From an uncultured Corynebacterium sp. (GTDB lineage: Bacteria > Actinomycetota > Actinomycetes > Mycobacteriales > Mycobacteriaceae), in the NCBI RefSeq assembly GCF_943914615.1, contig NZ_CALUCS010000028.1, forward strand, positions 1 through 21,288: a stretch of DNA of 21,288 nucleotides, read 5' to 3'. Shown in pieces: positions 1 to 8,401 of the stretch (the stretch's first letter is position 1; every line of letters begins with the position of its first letter). The notes under the pieces were generated by a model. That model saw only the letters and a program-made list of their open reading frames with translations. It searched no databases and had not been told where the DNA came from. Both the position numbers and the translations under genes were made by a program.

Positions 1-53
1 CCCGTGACCCCCACACTGCCAGTGTGGTGCGCTACCAGCTGCGCCATAGCCCC
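1..53 (-). tRNA. tRNA-Ala (GGC anticodon), 3' part outside the window
   Basis: Read on the minus strand, the sequence begins with GGGGCTATGGCGC, followed by a D-arm (GCGC-AGCTGGTA-GCGC) and an anticodon arm CCACA-CTGGCAG-TGTGG. The loop carries GGC, which reads alanine codon GCC. The acceptor 5' strand starts at 53, and the T-arm and acceptor 3' strand are cut off by the window edge after about 53 nt. The cloverleaf elements that are visible pair well, so only the missing 3' end is uncertain. Confidence 0.93.
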
Positions 54-78
54 GTTGCTCTTCAAGCGAACGGATCTA

Positions 79-108
79 AAGCTACAACACTGGAATTGTG
101 TTCTCCAA
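79..108 (-). promoter_or_regulatory. Possible promoter of the tRNA-Ala gene
   Basis: On the minus strand TTGGAG (108-103) and TAGCTT (84-79) are separated by 18 bp and lie about 26 nt before the tRNA 5' end. The match to consensus is moderate and this is inferred from spacing only. Confidence 0.3.
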
Positions 109-141
109 ATCGCCAGGTGGCAACGGGGTAACGCGCGGGCG

Positions 142-888
142 CTACTTGCCCTCCAGCGCGACCGGAACCCAGGAGCTCAGGGTCTGGTCCGGGTTGGACG
201 GCGGGTCGAAGCGCTTGCCGTCCTTGTACAGCAGCGGCGAAGAAACGTCGCCTTCGCGCTTCTCGACCTCCTTGTTGTTCTTCTGAGCGACCTTCAAGCC
301 GTCTTCCTTCACGGATTCATTGCGAATCTTCTCGACCACATCGCCATTCACGCCGATCTTTTCAGCTGCGTTGGCCAGGTCATCCCAGCTCCACTGACGG
401 GTAACCGTGGACTGCTCCTCCATCATCAGTCGGTGCATGTTCCAGAAGGCATCTACGTCTCCAGCCTTAGCCACAGCCCAGGCAACAGCTGCTCCGCGGG
501 TGGAAGGGCCGGACTCATCGCCACGATCCAGGAAGTTCATGAAGTTGAACTTCACCTTCACCTTGCCGTCTTCCAACGCCTTCTTCAGATCTCCGCTGGA
601 TGCAGATTCCAGCTGTGCACAGTAGTGGCAACTGAAGTCCTCGAAGACCTCGACAGTCGGCACGTCGTCGCCGGCATTCTCCGGCTCCAGAGTGACGGCG
701 CTTTCGTCGGTCGTCATCTTCACATCCACCTTGTCATCCGGCAGGGTGATGTTATCGACCTTGTGCTGCTGGTTGTTGTACACGATAAATCCGATGGCCA
801 CGGCTGCGATAACGAGGATCGCAATGATTCCCCACAGGAAGCCATTGCCCCCTTTTGAAGCGTTAGGGGCCTTGATCTTCTGGCTCAC
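142..888 (-). CDS. Membrane-anchored DsbA-like thiol-disulfide oxidoreductase
   Basis: This 248-residue protein is predicted to form or shuffle disulfides in exported proteins on the outer face of the membrane. It has a short cytoplasmic N-terminus, one membrane segment at about residues 18-37 that acts as a signal anchor, and a thioredoxin/DsbA domain from about residue 75. The active site is FSCHYC (Cys87, Cys90), and Pro218 in the VSSP stretch is the likely cis-proline facing it. The start is GTG at 888, chosen because GAAAGGA lies 7 nt upstream. It follows pgm on the same strand with a gap of about 115 bp. It resembles the actinobacterial MdbA/DsbA group that folds secreted proteins and pilins, but assignment to MdbA itself is inference. 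The CHYC motif is typical of DsbA-family proteins with an insertion domain. Confidence 0.88.
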   Translation of the reverse strand: MSQKIKAPNASKGGNGFLWGIIAILVIAAVAIGFIVYNNQQHKVDNITLPDDKVDVKMTTDESAVTLEPENAGDDVPTVEVFEDFSCHYCAQLESASSGDLKKALEDGKVKVKFNFMNFLDRGDESGPSTRGAAVAWAVAKAGDVDAFWNMHRLMMEEQSTVTRQWSWDDLANAAEKIGVNGDVVEKIRNESVKEDGLKVAQKNNKEVEKREGDVSSPLLYKDGKRFDPPSNPDQTLSSWVPVALEGK

Positions 889-1003
889 TGAGCGTTCCTT
901 TCAAGATGATGACGTGTCTACTGGGCATGAGCGTATCGCAGGTTTCTGGCAATACCCTGAATCGACCCCGTGATTTTACGCATACCTGCAGGGAACCGCG
1001 AAG

Positions 1004-2659
1004 TTATCCGAGCACGCCGTCGACGACGACCTGCGCTTCCTCCAAAACCTTATCCAGGTGCTCGACGCCGTTGAAAGACTCCGCGTAAATCTTGTACTTG
1101 TCTTCCGTGCCACTCGGGCGAGCTGCGAACCAGGCGTTTTCGGTGGTCACCTTCACGCCACCGATGGCCGCACCGTTGCCTGGCGCCTCGGTCAGGATCG
1201 CTTCGATCTTCTCGCCCGCCAGCTCGGTGGCCTCCACGTCGCTGGCACTGAGCTTCTTCAGGCGCTCCTTCTGCTCGCGGTTCGCCGGCGCATCGATGCG
1301 CTTATACTGCGGTGCGCCCAGCTCCTCAGCTAGTTCCTTGTAGCGTTCGGACGGGCTCTTGCCGGTCGTTGCCTTGATTTCGGACGCCAACAGGTCAGCG
1401 ATAATGCCGTCCTTATCGGTAGACCAGACCTGCCCGTTGTGGCGGAGGAAGGAAGCACCTGCCGATTCTTCTCCACCAAAGCCCACGGACCCGTTCACCA
1501 GCCCCGGCACGAACCACTTGAAGCCAACCGGCACTTCCATCAGGTTGCGCCCCATGCGAGCTACCACGCGGTCGATCATGGAGGAGCTGACCAGAGTCTT
1601 ACCCACGGCGGCACCCTGCGGCCAGTTCTCGCGGTGGCTAAAGAGGTACTCGATAGCGACGGCAAGGTAGTGGTTCGGATTCATCAAGCCTGCGTCTGGG
1701 GTAACGATTCCATGGCGGTCGGAATCGGCGTCATTACCAGTAGCAATGTCATAGGAAGCACCACCGGCGCCTGCAACCGCATCGACCAGAGAGGCCATCG
1801 CGGACGGCGAGGAACAATCCATGCGGATCTTGCCGTCGGAGTCCAAAGTCATAAAGCCAAAGGCCGGGTCGATGGTTGGGTTAACGACCGTCAGATCCAG
1901 GCCGTGCACGTCGGCGATGCGCTCCCAGTAGGCAACGGAAGCGCCACCCATCGGGTCGGCGCCGATGCGCACGCCCGCGTTGCGGATGGCCTCAATGTCG
2001 ATGACCTCCGGCAGGGCGGCAACGTAATTGCCCAGGTAGTTGTGGTTTTCCACCAGCTCGGTGGAGGTGGAACGCTGCACGCCGGACAGATCAGCATCCA
2101 GGTACTCGTTGGCGCGGCGGGCGATCCAGCTGGTGGCGTCTGTATCCGCCGGGCCACCGGTCGGCGGGTTGTACTTAAAGCCCCCGTCGCGCGGCGGGTT
2201 GTGGGAGGGGGTGATGACGATGCCGTCGGCGCGGCCGGCATCGGTACCCTCCGGGCCACCGGGCAGCTGCTTGTTGTATTCCAGGATGGCGAAGCTGACA
2301 GACGGGGTGGGTACGAAGCCGCGCTCCTGATCCACCTTCACGGTCACCTGGTTACCGGCCAGAACCTCCAGCGCGGTGGCCTCGGCGGGCTCGGACAGCG
2401 CGTGCGGGTCGCGGCCGATGAACACCGGGCCGTTGATCCCCTGCTCGCGGCGGTAATCAACGATGGCTTGAGTGGTTGCCAGGATGTGCGGCTCGTTGAA
2501 GGCACCGTCGAAGGCACTGCCGCGGTGGCCGGACGTGCCGAAGCTCACGCGCTGGCCCGGGTCAGCCAGGTTCGGGACCGTGGCGGAGTATGCCTCCAGC
2601 AGGGCGGGAATGTCGGTGAGGTCGTCGGGGGTGGCGGGCTGGCCAGCACGTGGGTGCAT
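1004..2659 (-). CDS. pgm: Phosphoglucomutase, alpha-D-glucose phosphate-specific
   Basis: This cytosolic enzyme interconverts glucose-1-phosphate and glucose-6-phosphate. It connects glycolysis with glycogen, trehalose and UDP-glucose-dependent cell envelope synthesis. All four signature loops of the alpha-D-phosphohexomutase superfamily are visible: the phosphoserine loop TPSHNPP (Ser152), the metal loop DADSDR (Asp310, Asp312, Asp314), the sugar-binding loop GGEES (about 395-399) and the phosphate-binding loop RPSGTE (514-519). The 551-residue length matches the bacterial Pgm family (about 545-550). The ATG at 2659 is preceded on the minus strand by GAAGGA with about 7 nt spacing. It is divergent from the symporter gene and upstream of the DsbA-like gene on the same strand. 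No defects are seen. Confidence 0.97.
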   Translation of the reverse strand: MHPRAGQPATPDDLTDIPALLEAYSATVPNLADPGQRVSFGTSGHRGSAFDGAFNEPHILATTQAIVDYRREQGINGPVFIGRDPHALSEPAEATALEVLAGNQVTVKVDQERGFVPTPSVSFAILEYNKQLPGGPEGTDAGRADGIVITPSHNPPRDGGFKYNPPTGGPADTDATSWIARRANEYLDADLSGVQRSTSTELVENHNYLGNYVAALPEVIDIEAIRNAGVRIGADPMGGASVAYWERIADVHGLDLTVVNPTIDPAFGFMTLDSDGKIRMDCSSPSAMASLVDAVAGAGGASYDIATGNDADSDRHGIVTPDAGLMNPNHYLAVAIEYLFSHRENWPQGAAVGKTLVSSSMIDRVVARMGRNLMEVPVGFKWFVPGLVNGSVGFGGEESAGASFLRHNGQVWSTDKDGIIADLLASEIKATTGKSPSERYKELAEELGAPQYKRIDAPANREQKERLKKLSASDVEATELAGEKIEAILTEAPGNGAAIGGVKVTTENAWFAARPSGTEDKYKIYAESFNGVEHLDKVLEEAQVVVDGVLG

Positions 2660-2716
2660 AATGATTCCTTCGGTCGGTGCCTGAAAGCATTTTCTTGCTA
2701 CTCACCATTTATCGTG

Positions 2717-2736
2717 CCCGATTCCGGCGGGTTTTT
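2717..2736 (+). terminator. Weak terminator-like hairpin with T-run upstream of the symporter
   Basis: CCCG (2717-2720) and CGGG (2728-2731) can pair around a 7-nt loop and are followed directly by TTTTT. The stem is only 4 bp. No plus-strand gene ends before it, so it could only act as an attenuator for a transcript starting further upstream, or be chance. Confidence 0.2.
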
Positions 2737-2876
2737 CAGCGCTCTCCCCGCGCTCTTCTACCCCGCCCCCGCGCTTGTCGCCACTCCTCGCCGCTGCCCG
2801 GCATTTGTAAACAGCCCCAGCGAATTTGTCTAAACCCTTCTTCCACACTTCTTTACAGGCGTAACCTCTGTAGTCC

Positions 2877-4322
2877 ATGCAAGACGTTTCCTTCGCCGAA
2901 TCCCTCCAGAGCACTCTGGACAAGATCGACCAGTTCATCTGGAGCCAGTGGCTCCTGATCCCATTACTGCTGCTCACCGGCCTGTGGCTAACGATCCGCC
3001 TGGGTGGCGTGCAGTTTCGCAAGTTGTTCGTAGCCCTGCGCCACGGGCTTATTGACAGGGACGACGAGGGCGGCGAAGGCGACATCACTCAGTACCAGGC
3101 GCTCACCACTGCGCTGGCCGCAACTGTCGGCGTGGGCAACATTGTGGGTGTGGCGACCGCGATTTCCATCGGTGGCCCCGGCGCGCTGTTCTGGATGTGG
3201 ATCACCGGCTTGGTGGGTATGGCCTCTAAGTACTCGGAGGCTTTCCTGGGTGTACGCTTCCGCGTTGCTGATTCCAAGGGCAATGTCTCCGGCGGTCCGC
3301 AGCGCTACCTTTCGGGAGGCATTCCGGGTGGGCTGGGCACGTTCCTGGCGTGGTTCTTCACCATCGCAGCCATCATCGCTTCCTTCGGCATCGGCAACCT
3401 GACGCAGGGAAATGCCGTTGCCGCAGGCCTGGAGGACACGTTCGACGTCAGCCCCACCGTCACCGGCGCGGTAATGTTCGTGCTGATCGGAGCGGTTCTC
3501 CTCGGCGGCATTAGCTCCATCGGCAGGGTGACCTCGGCCTTTGTTCCGCTGATGATTCTTATCTACATCGGCGGCGGCATCGTAGTGCTGGCTTTGCACG
3601 CAGGCGACATCCCGAATGCTCTGGGGCTTATCTTTAATGACGCCTTCACGGGGACCTCTGCCACCGGTGGATTCGTAGGCTCCGGCATCATGCTGGCCAT
3701 GCAGATGGGTGTGGCCCGCGGCATTTTCTCCAACGAGTCCGGCATGGGATCAGCCGCAATTGCAGCGGCCGCCGCGAAGACCACTCACCCTGTGCGCCAG
3801 GGCTTGGTCTCTATGACTCAGACGTTTATCGACACGATCATCGTGGTGACCATGACCGGCCTGGTGATCATCACCACCGGCGTGTGGGATACAGGCGAGG
3901 ATAATGCGGCCAACATGACGGCTCAGGCCTTTAGCAAGGGCATCGGCTCGGAGTGGGGTGGCACCATCGTCTCCCTCTCCATCGTGTTCTTCGCTTTCTC
4001 CACGATCCTGGGATGGTCCTACTATGGCGAGCGAAACGCGGAGCGTGCCTTTGGCCCCTGGGCTTCCCTGCCCTACCGCATGCTGTTTACGTGTGTGGTT
4101 TTCGTCGGTGCCACCACGGAGATCGGCCTGGCCTGGACCTTCGCGGACATTGCCAACGGCCTGATGGCGCTGCCGAACCTGGTGGGCATGCTGATTCTCT
4201 CCGGGCTCATCGCCCGGGAGACGAAGGCCTACCTGGACTTCGACCCGACCCTGCGGGCGCGCCCGGAGGATGTGGAGAAGTTCCTGGTGGAAACCAAGAA
4301 CCCCTGGCGCAGCGCGCTGTAA
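2877..4322 (+). CDS. Alanine/glycine:cation symporter family protein (AGCS)
   Basis: This 481-residue polytopic membrane protein is predicted to import alanine or glycine together with Na+ or H+. The AGCS family signature is clear at about residues 83-108 (VGVGNIVGVATAISIGG, then GALFWMW). The second conserved block, NESGMGSAAIA followed by THPVRQG, lies at about 286-306. Many hydrophobic segments of about 20 residues fill the chain, and the length is normal for the family (440-500). The ATG at 2877 has no Shine-Dalgarno sequence. TAACCT at 2862-2867 lies 9 nt before it and could be a -10 box of a nearly leaderless transcript. It is divergent from pgm across 217 bp and convergent with the lipoprotein gene with a 22-bp gap. 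Substrate specificity cannot be read from the sequence. Confidence 0.93.
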   Translation: MQDVSFAESLQSTLDKIDQFIWSQWLLIPLLLLTGLWLTIRLGGVQFRKLFVALRHGLIDRDDEGGEGDITQYQALTTALAATVGVGNIVGVATAISIGGPGALFWMWITGLVGMASKYSEAFLGVRFRVADSKGNVSGGPQRYLSGGIPGGLGTFLAWFFTIAAIIASFGIGNLTQGNAVAAGLEDTFDVSPTVTGAVMFVLIGAVLLGGISSIGRVTSAFVPLMILIYIGGGIVVLALHAGDIPNALGLIFNDAFTGTSATGGFVGSGIMLAMQMGVARGIFSNESGMGSAAIAAAAAKTTHPVRQGLVSMTQTFIDTIIVVTMTGLVIITTGVWDTGEDNAANMTAQAFSKGIGSEWGGTIVSLSIVFFAFSTILGWSYYGERNAERAFGPWASLPYRMLFTCVVFVGATTEIGLAWTFADIANGLMALPNLVGMLILSGLIARETKAYLDFDPTLRARPEDVEKFLVETKNPWRSAL

Positions 4323-4333
4323 CCAGCGGGTTA
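4320..4333. terminator. Small hairpin between convergent stop codons
   Basis: TAACC-agcg-GGTTA forms a perfect 5-bp stem overlapping the symporter stop codon and lying in the 22-bp gap to the convergent lipoprotein gene. It has no T-run, so a terminator role is only suggested by position. Confidence 0.2.
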
Positions 4334-4344
4334 TAACGCCGCCT

Positions 4345-4941
4345 CTAGTTGGCGCAGTTGAATTCCACGGATAGGGCGATCGTACGGTTCGAATCGTCCT
4401 CCACTGGGGTTCCTTCGACGACATAGTTGTCGCCTTGGCGCTTCACCGTGGCCGAGGCGGCATGGTCGTCATCGATCTCATATTCGACACCCTTGTATTC
4501 GAAGTCCAGGGACTCTAGGGCTGGCTGATCGGTGTAAATATCGATGTCCAGCTCATCACGATCGTCGTCATCCTTGCCGAAATCGGCCTCTAGCACTTCG
4601 CGTCCGTCGTCCTCATCCAGTTCGCAACGCACCGGGGAGAACAGCTTGGTATCCACTTCCTTGCCATCGACGGTGATCCTGTGGAGCTTGCTGCCCGAAT
4701 CCTGTTGCGCGGGAGCTTCTTGAGAAGCTCGGGATTGTTCCGCCTCCTCTGGGGCAGAAGATTCCTCAGCACTCTCCTTCACCGTGGACGTGACGGTTTC
4801 CTTCTCTGCGGCGCCATCATTCGAATCTTCAGACGAACAGGCGGCTGCCGAGACTCCCAGTGCGCATGCCACTGCTACTGCGGCACTGCGACGAGCAATT
4901 TGCGAACTAACAATTTTCTTAGCAGGTCGTAAATTTCTCAT
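4345..4941 (-). CDS. LpqH-like (19 kDa antigen family) lipoprotein
   Basis: This predicted secreted lipoprotein has 198 residues. The N-terminus MRNLRPAKK with further Arg/Lys, then a hydrophobic stretch (about 19-33), ends in SAAAC with Cys35 as the probable lipidated residue. Ala rather than Leu/Val at position -3 makes this a relaxed lipobox. A Ser/Glu/Ala/Gln-rich linker follows (about 36-82). The C-terminal domain has the layout of mycobacterial LpqH: ITVDGKEV, then PVRC, then a VKRQGDNYVVEG block, and a final Cys in EFNC that could pair with the earlier one. It is unusually rich in Asp and Glu. The ATG at 4941 is preferred over an upstream TTG at 4965 because it places the charged n-region directly at the start. 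No clear ribosome binding site is seen. It is divergent from the acyl-CoA synthetase. Function within the family is unknown to me. Confidence 0.75.
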   Translation of the reverse strand: MRNLRPAKKIVSSQIARRSAAVAVACALGVSAAACSSEDSNDGAAEKETVTSTVKESAEESSAPEEAEQSRASQEAPAQQDSGSKLHRITVDGKEVDTKLFSPVRCELDEDDGREVLEADFGKDDDDRDELDIDIYTDQPALESLDFEYKGVEYEIDDDHAASATVKRQGDNYVVEGTPVEDDSNRTIALSVEFNCAN

Positions 4942-4972
4942 AATCGCCACGCTATCAAAAATCAATTAAGCA

Positions 4973-4990
4973 AAACCCCTCACAGGGTTT
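4973..4990. promoter_or_regulatory. Perfect inverted repeat in the lipoprotein / acyl-CoA synthetase intergenic region (candidate operator)
   Basis: AAACCC (4973-4978) and GGGTTT (4985-4990) are perfect inverted copies with a 6-nt spacer. The repeat covers the place where the -35 of the acyl-CoA synthetase promoter should lie. This geometry fits a dimeric repressor site, for example of a TetR-type fatty acid regulator, but no regulator gene is next to it. Confidence 0.4.
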
Positions 4991-5002
4991 AGTGATCTGG
5001 GT

Positions 5003-5008
5003 TACAGT
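5003..5008 (+). promoter_or_regulatory. -10 element of a leaderless promoter for the acyl-CoA synthetase
   Basis: TACAGT ends 7 nt before the ATG at 5016, so transcription would begin at or next to the start codon. No Shine-Dalgarno sequence precedes this ATG, which supports leaderless translation. Confidence 0.5.
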
Positions 5009-5015
5009 CGCGAGC

Positions 5016-6689
5016 ATGACTTTCGCATCGCAGCACGGCCTAAACGCTCCACTCACTCCTCTGCGCTTCTTGCAACGCTCCTCACAGGTTCACCCGAACA
5101 AGATCGCCGCAGTCGACGGACCGCGGCGCATCACTTTCGCAGAGTTCAACGAAGACGCCCAGGCTTTTGCCCACGCCCTTCTTGCAGACGAGGTCGTCGA
5201 GGGCGACCGCGTAGGCATTCTCGCTTCCAACAGCTACGAAGCCCTGCTGACCCAGTTCGCCGTGCCGCTGGCGAATGCAGTGACGGTGCCAATCAACACC
5301 CGCCTCGCCCCCAAGGAGGTTAACTACATCCTCGACCACTCCTCCATCGACGTTCTGGTTGGCGAGAAGGAACTGATCGACCCCATCCTCGACAGCGGCG
5401 AACGAAACCTGCGCCGGGCCGTTTATATCGCCGACAAGGACGGCGTAGAGCCCCCGATTGACAACGAGGCTGCTGACGCGCAGGGGGCGTCATTAGTAAA
5501 GACCTTTAGCGACTACCTGGCCGGGCACCGCGACAAAGAGCCACTGCCATACCGCGTGCACGACGAGAACGAAACCATCGCGATCAACTACACCTCCGGC
5601 ACCACCGGCAAGCCGAAGGGCGTAATCTACACCCACCGCGGCGCATACCTGAACGCGTTGGGACAGGCGCACACGCAGCACTTCAGCCACGACACTGTGT
5701 ACTTGTGGACGTTGCCGATGTTCCACTGTTCCGGCTGGTGCACGGGCTGGGCGGCGATGGCCGTCAGCGCTACACAGGTGGCTCTGCGCGCGGTGCGTGG
5801 CCCGGAGATGTGGGAGCTGATCCGTACCGAGGGCGTGACCGCCATGTGCGGCGCCCCGGCCGTGCTCAACACGCTGGTAGATGACGAGAACAAGCGCCGT
5901 GTGACCAATCTGCGCGTTACCACCGCTGGTGCGCCGCCGAGCCCTACGACTATCACTCGCTGCGAAAACATCGGCGTGGAGGTCACCCACGTATATGGTC
6001 TGACCGAGAGCTACGGGCCTTTCACCGTCTGCGAGGCGCAGCCCGAGTGGGCGGACATGACGGTTCGTCGTCGCGCGGTTCTGAAAGCCCGGCAAGGCGT
6101 GGCCTCCGTTACCAACGAGGACGTGCGCGTGATCGAGCCGACCGAACACCTAGACGAAGCGCTGGTAGATGTGCCCGCCGACGGTGCGACCCTGGGCGAG
6201 ATTATCTTGACCGGCAACGGCATCATGGCCGGCTACTTCAAGGACGAAGAGGCCACCGCGCATGCCTTCCGTGGCGGCTGGTTCCACACCGGCGACCTCG
6301 GAGTAATGCACCCCAACGGCTATATCCAGCTGATGGATCGAGCCAAGGACGTGGTGGTTTCCGGCGGCGAAAACATATCCACCATCGAGGTCGAACAGGC
6401 CGTTATCAGCCATCCCGACATCTCCGACTGTGCAGTCATCGGCGTACCAGATGAGAAGTGGGGCGAGCGTCCGCGTGCCTATGTGACCCTGCGCCCGGAG
6501 GCCCGCGGCGGAGACGAGTCCGCTTTGGAAGAAGCCGTGATCGCCTACTGTCGCGCGCACATCGCCGGCTACAAGGTGCCGCGTGACGTACGCATTCTCG
6601 AAGAACTCCCCCGCACCTCCACGGGCAAGGTTCGCAAGAACGAACTGCGCGAGGAAGCGTGGGCAGGCCACGAGCAGAAGATTAACTAG
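5016..6689 (+). CDS. AMP-forming acyl-CoA synthetase (FadD-like, ANL superfamily)
   Basis: This 557-residue enzyme is predicted to activate a fatty or other carboxylic acid with ATP to an acyl-adenylate and then to acyl-CoA. The ANL motifs are in order: P-loop-like YTSGTTGKPKG at about 192-202, YGLTES at 327-332, FHTGDLG at about 423-429 followed by the RAKD hinge region and the GENI stretch, and the catalytic lysine in STGKVRKN near residue 538. Length and motif spacing match medium- or long-chain acyl-CoA ligases. The ATG at 5016 is preferred over GTG at 4992 because a good -10 box lies just upstream of it. Chain-length preference cannot be told; the group also includes related 3-methylmercaptopropionyl-CoA and medium-chain ligases. 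It may be controlled through the inverted repeat at 4973-4990. Confidence 0.92.
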   Translation: MTFASQHGLNAPLTPLRFLQRSSQVHPNKIAAVDGPRRITFAEFNEDAQAFAHALLADEVVEGDRVGILASNSYEALLTQFAVPLANAVTVPINTRLAPKEVNYILDHSSIDVLVGEKELIDPILDSGERNLRRAVYIADKDGVEPPIDNEAADAQGASLVKTFSDYLAGHRDKEPLPYRVHDENETIAINYTSGTTGKPKGVIYTHRGAYLNALGQAHTQHFSHDTVYLWTLPMFHCSGWCTGWAAMAVSATQVALRAVRGPEMWELIRTEGVTAMCGAPAVLNTLVDDENKRRVTNLRVTTAGAPPSPTTITRCENIGVEVTHVYGLTESYGPFTVCEAQPEWADMTVRRRAVLKARQGVASVTNEDVRVIEPTEHLDEALVDVPADGATLGEIILTGNGIMAGYFKDEEATAHAFRGGWFHTGDLGVMHPNGYIQLMDRAKDVVVSGGENISTIEVEQAVISHPDISDCAVIGVPDEKWGERPRAYVTLRPEARGGDESALEEAVIAYCRAHIAGYKVPRDVRILEELPRTSTGKVRKNELREEAWAGHEQKIN

Positions 6690-6691
6690 GT

Positions 6692-6705
6692 ACGGCCTTA
6701 GCCGT
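6692..6705 (+). terminator. Short GC-rich hairpin after the acyl-CoA synthetase
   Basis: ACGGC-ctta-GCCGT forms a 5-bp stem with a tetraloop directly after the stop codon. It is not followed by a T-run, so it is at best a weak terminator. Confidence 0.3.
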
Positions 6706-6774
6706 TAACCCAGTATTTGCCCGGCCTTTCCCTACCCGCTGCTTTTAGGCTGGTTGCTGGTCACGTACACCTTT

Positions 6775-6780
6775 TACCCT
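6775..6780 (+). promoter_or_regulatory. Possible -10 element of a leaderless promoter for the metallophosphoesterase
   Basis: TACCCT ends 8 nt before the ATG at 6789. A loose -35 (TTGCTG, 6754-6759) lies 15 bp upstream. No ribosome binding site precedes the ATG. Confidence 0.3.
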
Positions 6781-6788
6781 TTGCCTTC

Positions 6789-8342
6789 ATGGGTAGTAAA
6801 GGTATTTTTTCTCGACGCCGATTCTTCAAAACGCTGGGTTTCAGCGCCGGTTCCGCAGCCTTCGTGGTGGGGCCGCTTGCGAAGGCCGGTGCGGCACCAA
6901 GCACAGGCGCAGGCGGTTCCGGCCTGGCGGGCAGTGGGTTGGCCGGGAGTTCAGCCCTGGGATCCGCTAGCACTCCAAACTTGGCGGGGTCGGCGAGCTT
7001 CACCCCAAGCAACATCGGCAGCTCCGAGACCGGCTGGGTTATGGGGCACAAGGGCGCTGGGCCGAACGGTTCTTTTTTGGCCGGTGACCTGCAGGTAGTC
7101 ACTGTTACGGAGGATTCAGTGACGATTAGCTGGCTGACGTGGGACGCAAAGGTGAGCATCGCTGAGCGCCCTGTGGGCATGCCGACCGAAGGCACGCTGC
7201 GCGTATGGCCGGAAAATAACCCGCAGGATACGAAGATTGTGCGCTCAGAGAAGAACACCTTCTTCCACATCATGACTATCGAAGGCCTACAGCCGGAGAC
7301 CAAGTACCGCTTCAGCGCCTCCTCCCACGGCATCGAAGCCAACGCGACACACAACTACTTCCAGGAGAAGAAGAAAGAGTTCACCACCTTGCCTAAATTG
7401 TCCGGCGAGGTACTGCAGACCGTGGTCGTGGCGAACGATGTGCACATGGGTGAGGCTCAGGATGGCCTGTGGTTCGATGGCTTTCCACCGCCGGCGGTAC
7501 CCAACCCGAAATCCGCACCCTACCCGGAGGTGTGCCTGGATGCGGTCATTAAGACCGCTGAGGATTGTGGCGCTACACACCTGTTTGTCAATGGCGATGT
7601 CACGAGTGAAGCCCGCCCGGCCGAGGTACGGCGTGCCAAAGAAATGTTGGATACGTTCTCCGGCACATGGCGCGTAACCCGTGGCAATCACGACCGGCCG
7701 CACAAAGCCGACGACACCTCCGGTTACGAAACCGCCACCCCCTACGGCAAAGAACACTTCGACCCCTTCGGTGACGTTTTCGAGCCACGACAACAGGCCT
7801 GGATGATGGATCTAGAGCCCGCGGGCGTGCGCGTGATCGGCATTGATTCCACGGAACTGGACAAGTCTGGCGGGCGGATCGAGCCACAGCAATTCCGCCA
7901 GATCGAAGGCTTCTTGCGCCGCGACCCAAATAAGCCAACCGTGCTTCTGCTGCACCACCCCATGACGCGCGAGGCCGGCTGGTCGAACGCAGCCGGACCT
8001 GCTTTTATCTTGCGTGACCCGGATCTGATCAGGCTGCAGAAGATGATCCAAGCGGCGCCGGGCGTGAAGCTGGTGCTGGCCGGGCACACGCACCGCGCTC
8101 ATCGAGATAAGCCGGACGTTGATACCAACGCGGTATTCCTGGAAACCCCCGCGGCGAAGAACTGGCCCACCGGAGCCACCCAGCTGCGCTTCTACTCCGA
8201 TGGTATTGCCGTGAACTTCCGCCACAACATGGGAGAGGAAGCCCTGGACTGGGCCAGCCGTACCCGCTGGACCAACTTCGGCTTGGCTCCGGAGATCCTG
8301 CTGGGGCCGACGGACGCACGCAATCTGGTGGTGCGCTACTAG
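6789..8342 (+). CDS. Tat-exported calcineurin-like metallophosphoesterase with N-terminal fibronectin-like domain
   Basis: This 517-residue protein is predicted to be an exported, folded phosphoesterase. The N-terminus holds a perfect twin-arginine motif SRRRFFK (8-14) followed by a hydrophobic stretch and an AxA-type region, then a Gly/Ser-rich linker (about 36-75). A beta-sandwich resembling the purple-acid-phosphatase/fibronectin III type follows (about 95-200). The catalytic metallophosphoesterase motifs are complete: DVH (Asp217, His219), GD (Asp270), GNHD (299-302), HH (His389, His390) and GHTH (432-435). The ATG at 6789 is chosen because it places the twin-arginine motif near the start; an upstream TTG at 6717 would bury it. 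The substrate is unknown. It stands alone between the acyl-CoA synthetase and the convergent antiporter gene. Confidence 0.9.
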   Translation: MGSKGIFSRRRFFKTLGFSAGSAAFVVGPLAKAGAAPSTGAGGSGLAGSGLAGSSALGSASTPNLAGSASFTPSNIGSSETGWVMGHKGAGPNGSFLAGDLQVVTVTEDSVTISWLTWDAKVSIAERPVGMPTEGTLRVWPENNPQDTKIVRSEKNTFFHIMTIEGLQPETKYRFSASSHGIEANATHNYFQEKKKEFTTLPKLSGEVLQTVVVANDVHMGEAQDGLWFDGFPPPAVPNPKSAPYPEVCLDAVIKTAEDCGATHLFVNGDVTSEARPAEVRRAKEMLDTFSGTWRVTRGNHDRPHKADDTSGYETATPYGKEHFDPFGDVFEPRQQAWMMDLEPAGVRVIGIDSTELDKSGGRIEPQQFRQIEGFLRRDPNKPTVLLLHHPMTREAGWSNAAGPAFILRDPDLIRLQKMIQAAPGVKLVLAGHTHRAHRDKPDVDTNAVFLETPAAKNWPTGATQLRFYSDGIAVNFRHNMGEEALDWASRTRWTNFGLAPEILLGPTDARNLVVRY

Positions 8343-8381
8343 CATCCCTCCCCTCTGGCGCCCCGGATCCCGGCGTCCTAC

Positions 8382-8401
8382 CTGCTGGTGAGTTCTAGCA
8401 G
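8382..8401. terminator. Weak hairpin between convergent genes
   Basis: CTGCT (8382-8386) and AGCAG (8397-8401) can pair around a 10-nt loop next to the antiporter stop codon. The short stem and lack of a T-run make this tentative. Confidence 0.18.

Noticed and set aside
1439..2833. A 464-codon plus-strand open frame opposite pgm
   Set aside because: Its translation is rich in Gly, Val, His and Arg with no domain, and it lies antisense to a pgm gene in which every catalytic loop is intact. It is a product of high GC content.
2660..2876. A glycine or other riboswitch before the AGCS symporter
   Set aside because: Such symporters are sometimes preceded by glycine riboswitches, but I could not find the conserved core segments in this pyrimidine-rich stretch.
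3750..4424. A 224-codon minus-strand open frame across the end of the symporter
   Set aside because: It is antisense to conserved AGCS family blocks and crosses the gap into the lipoprotein gene. Composition is typical of a shadow frame.
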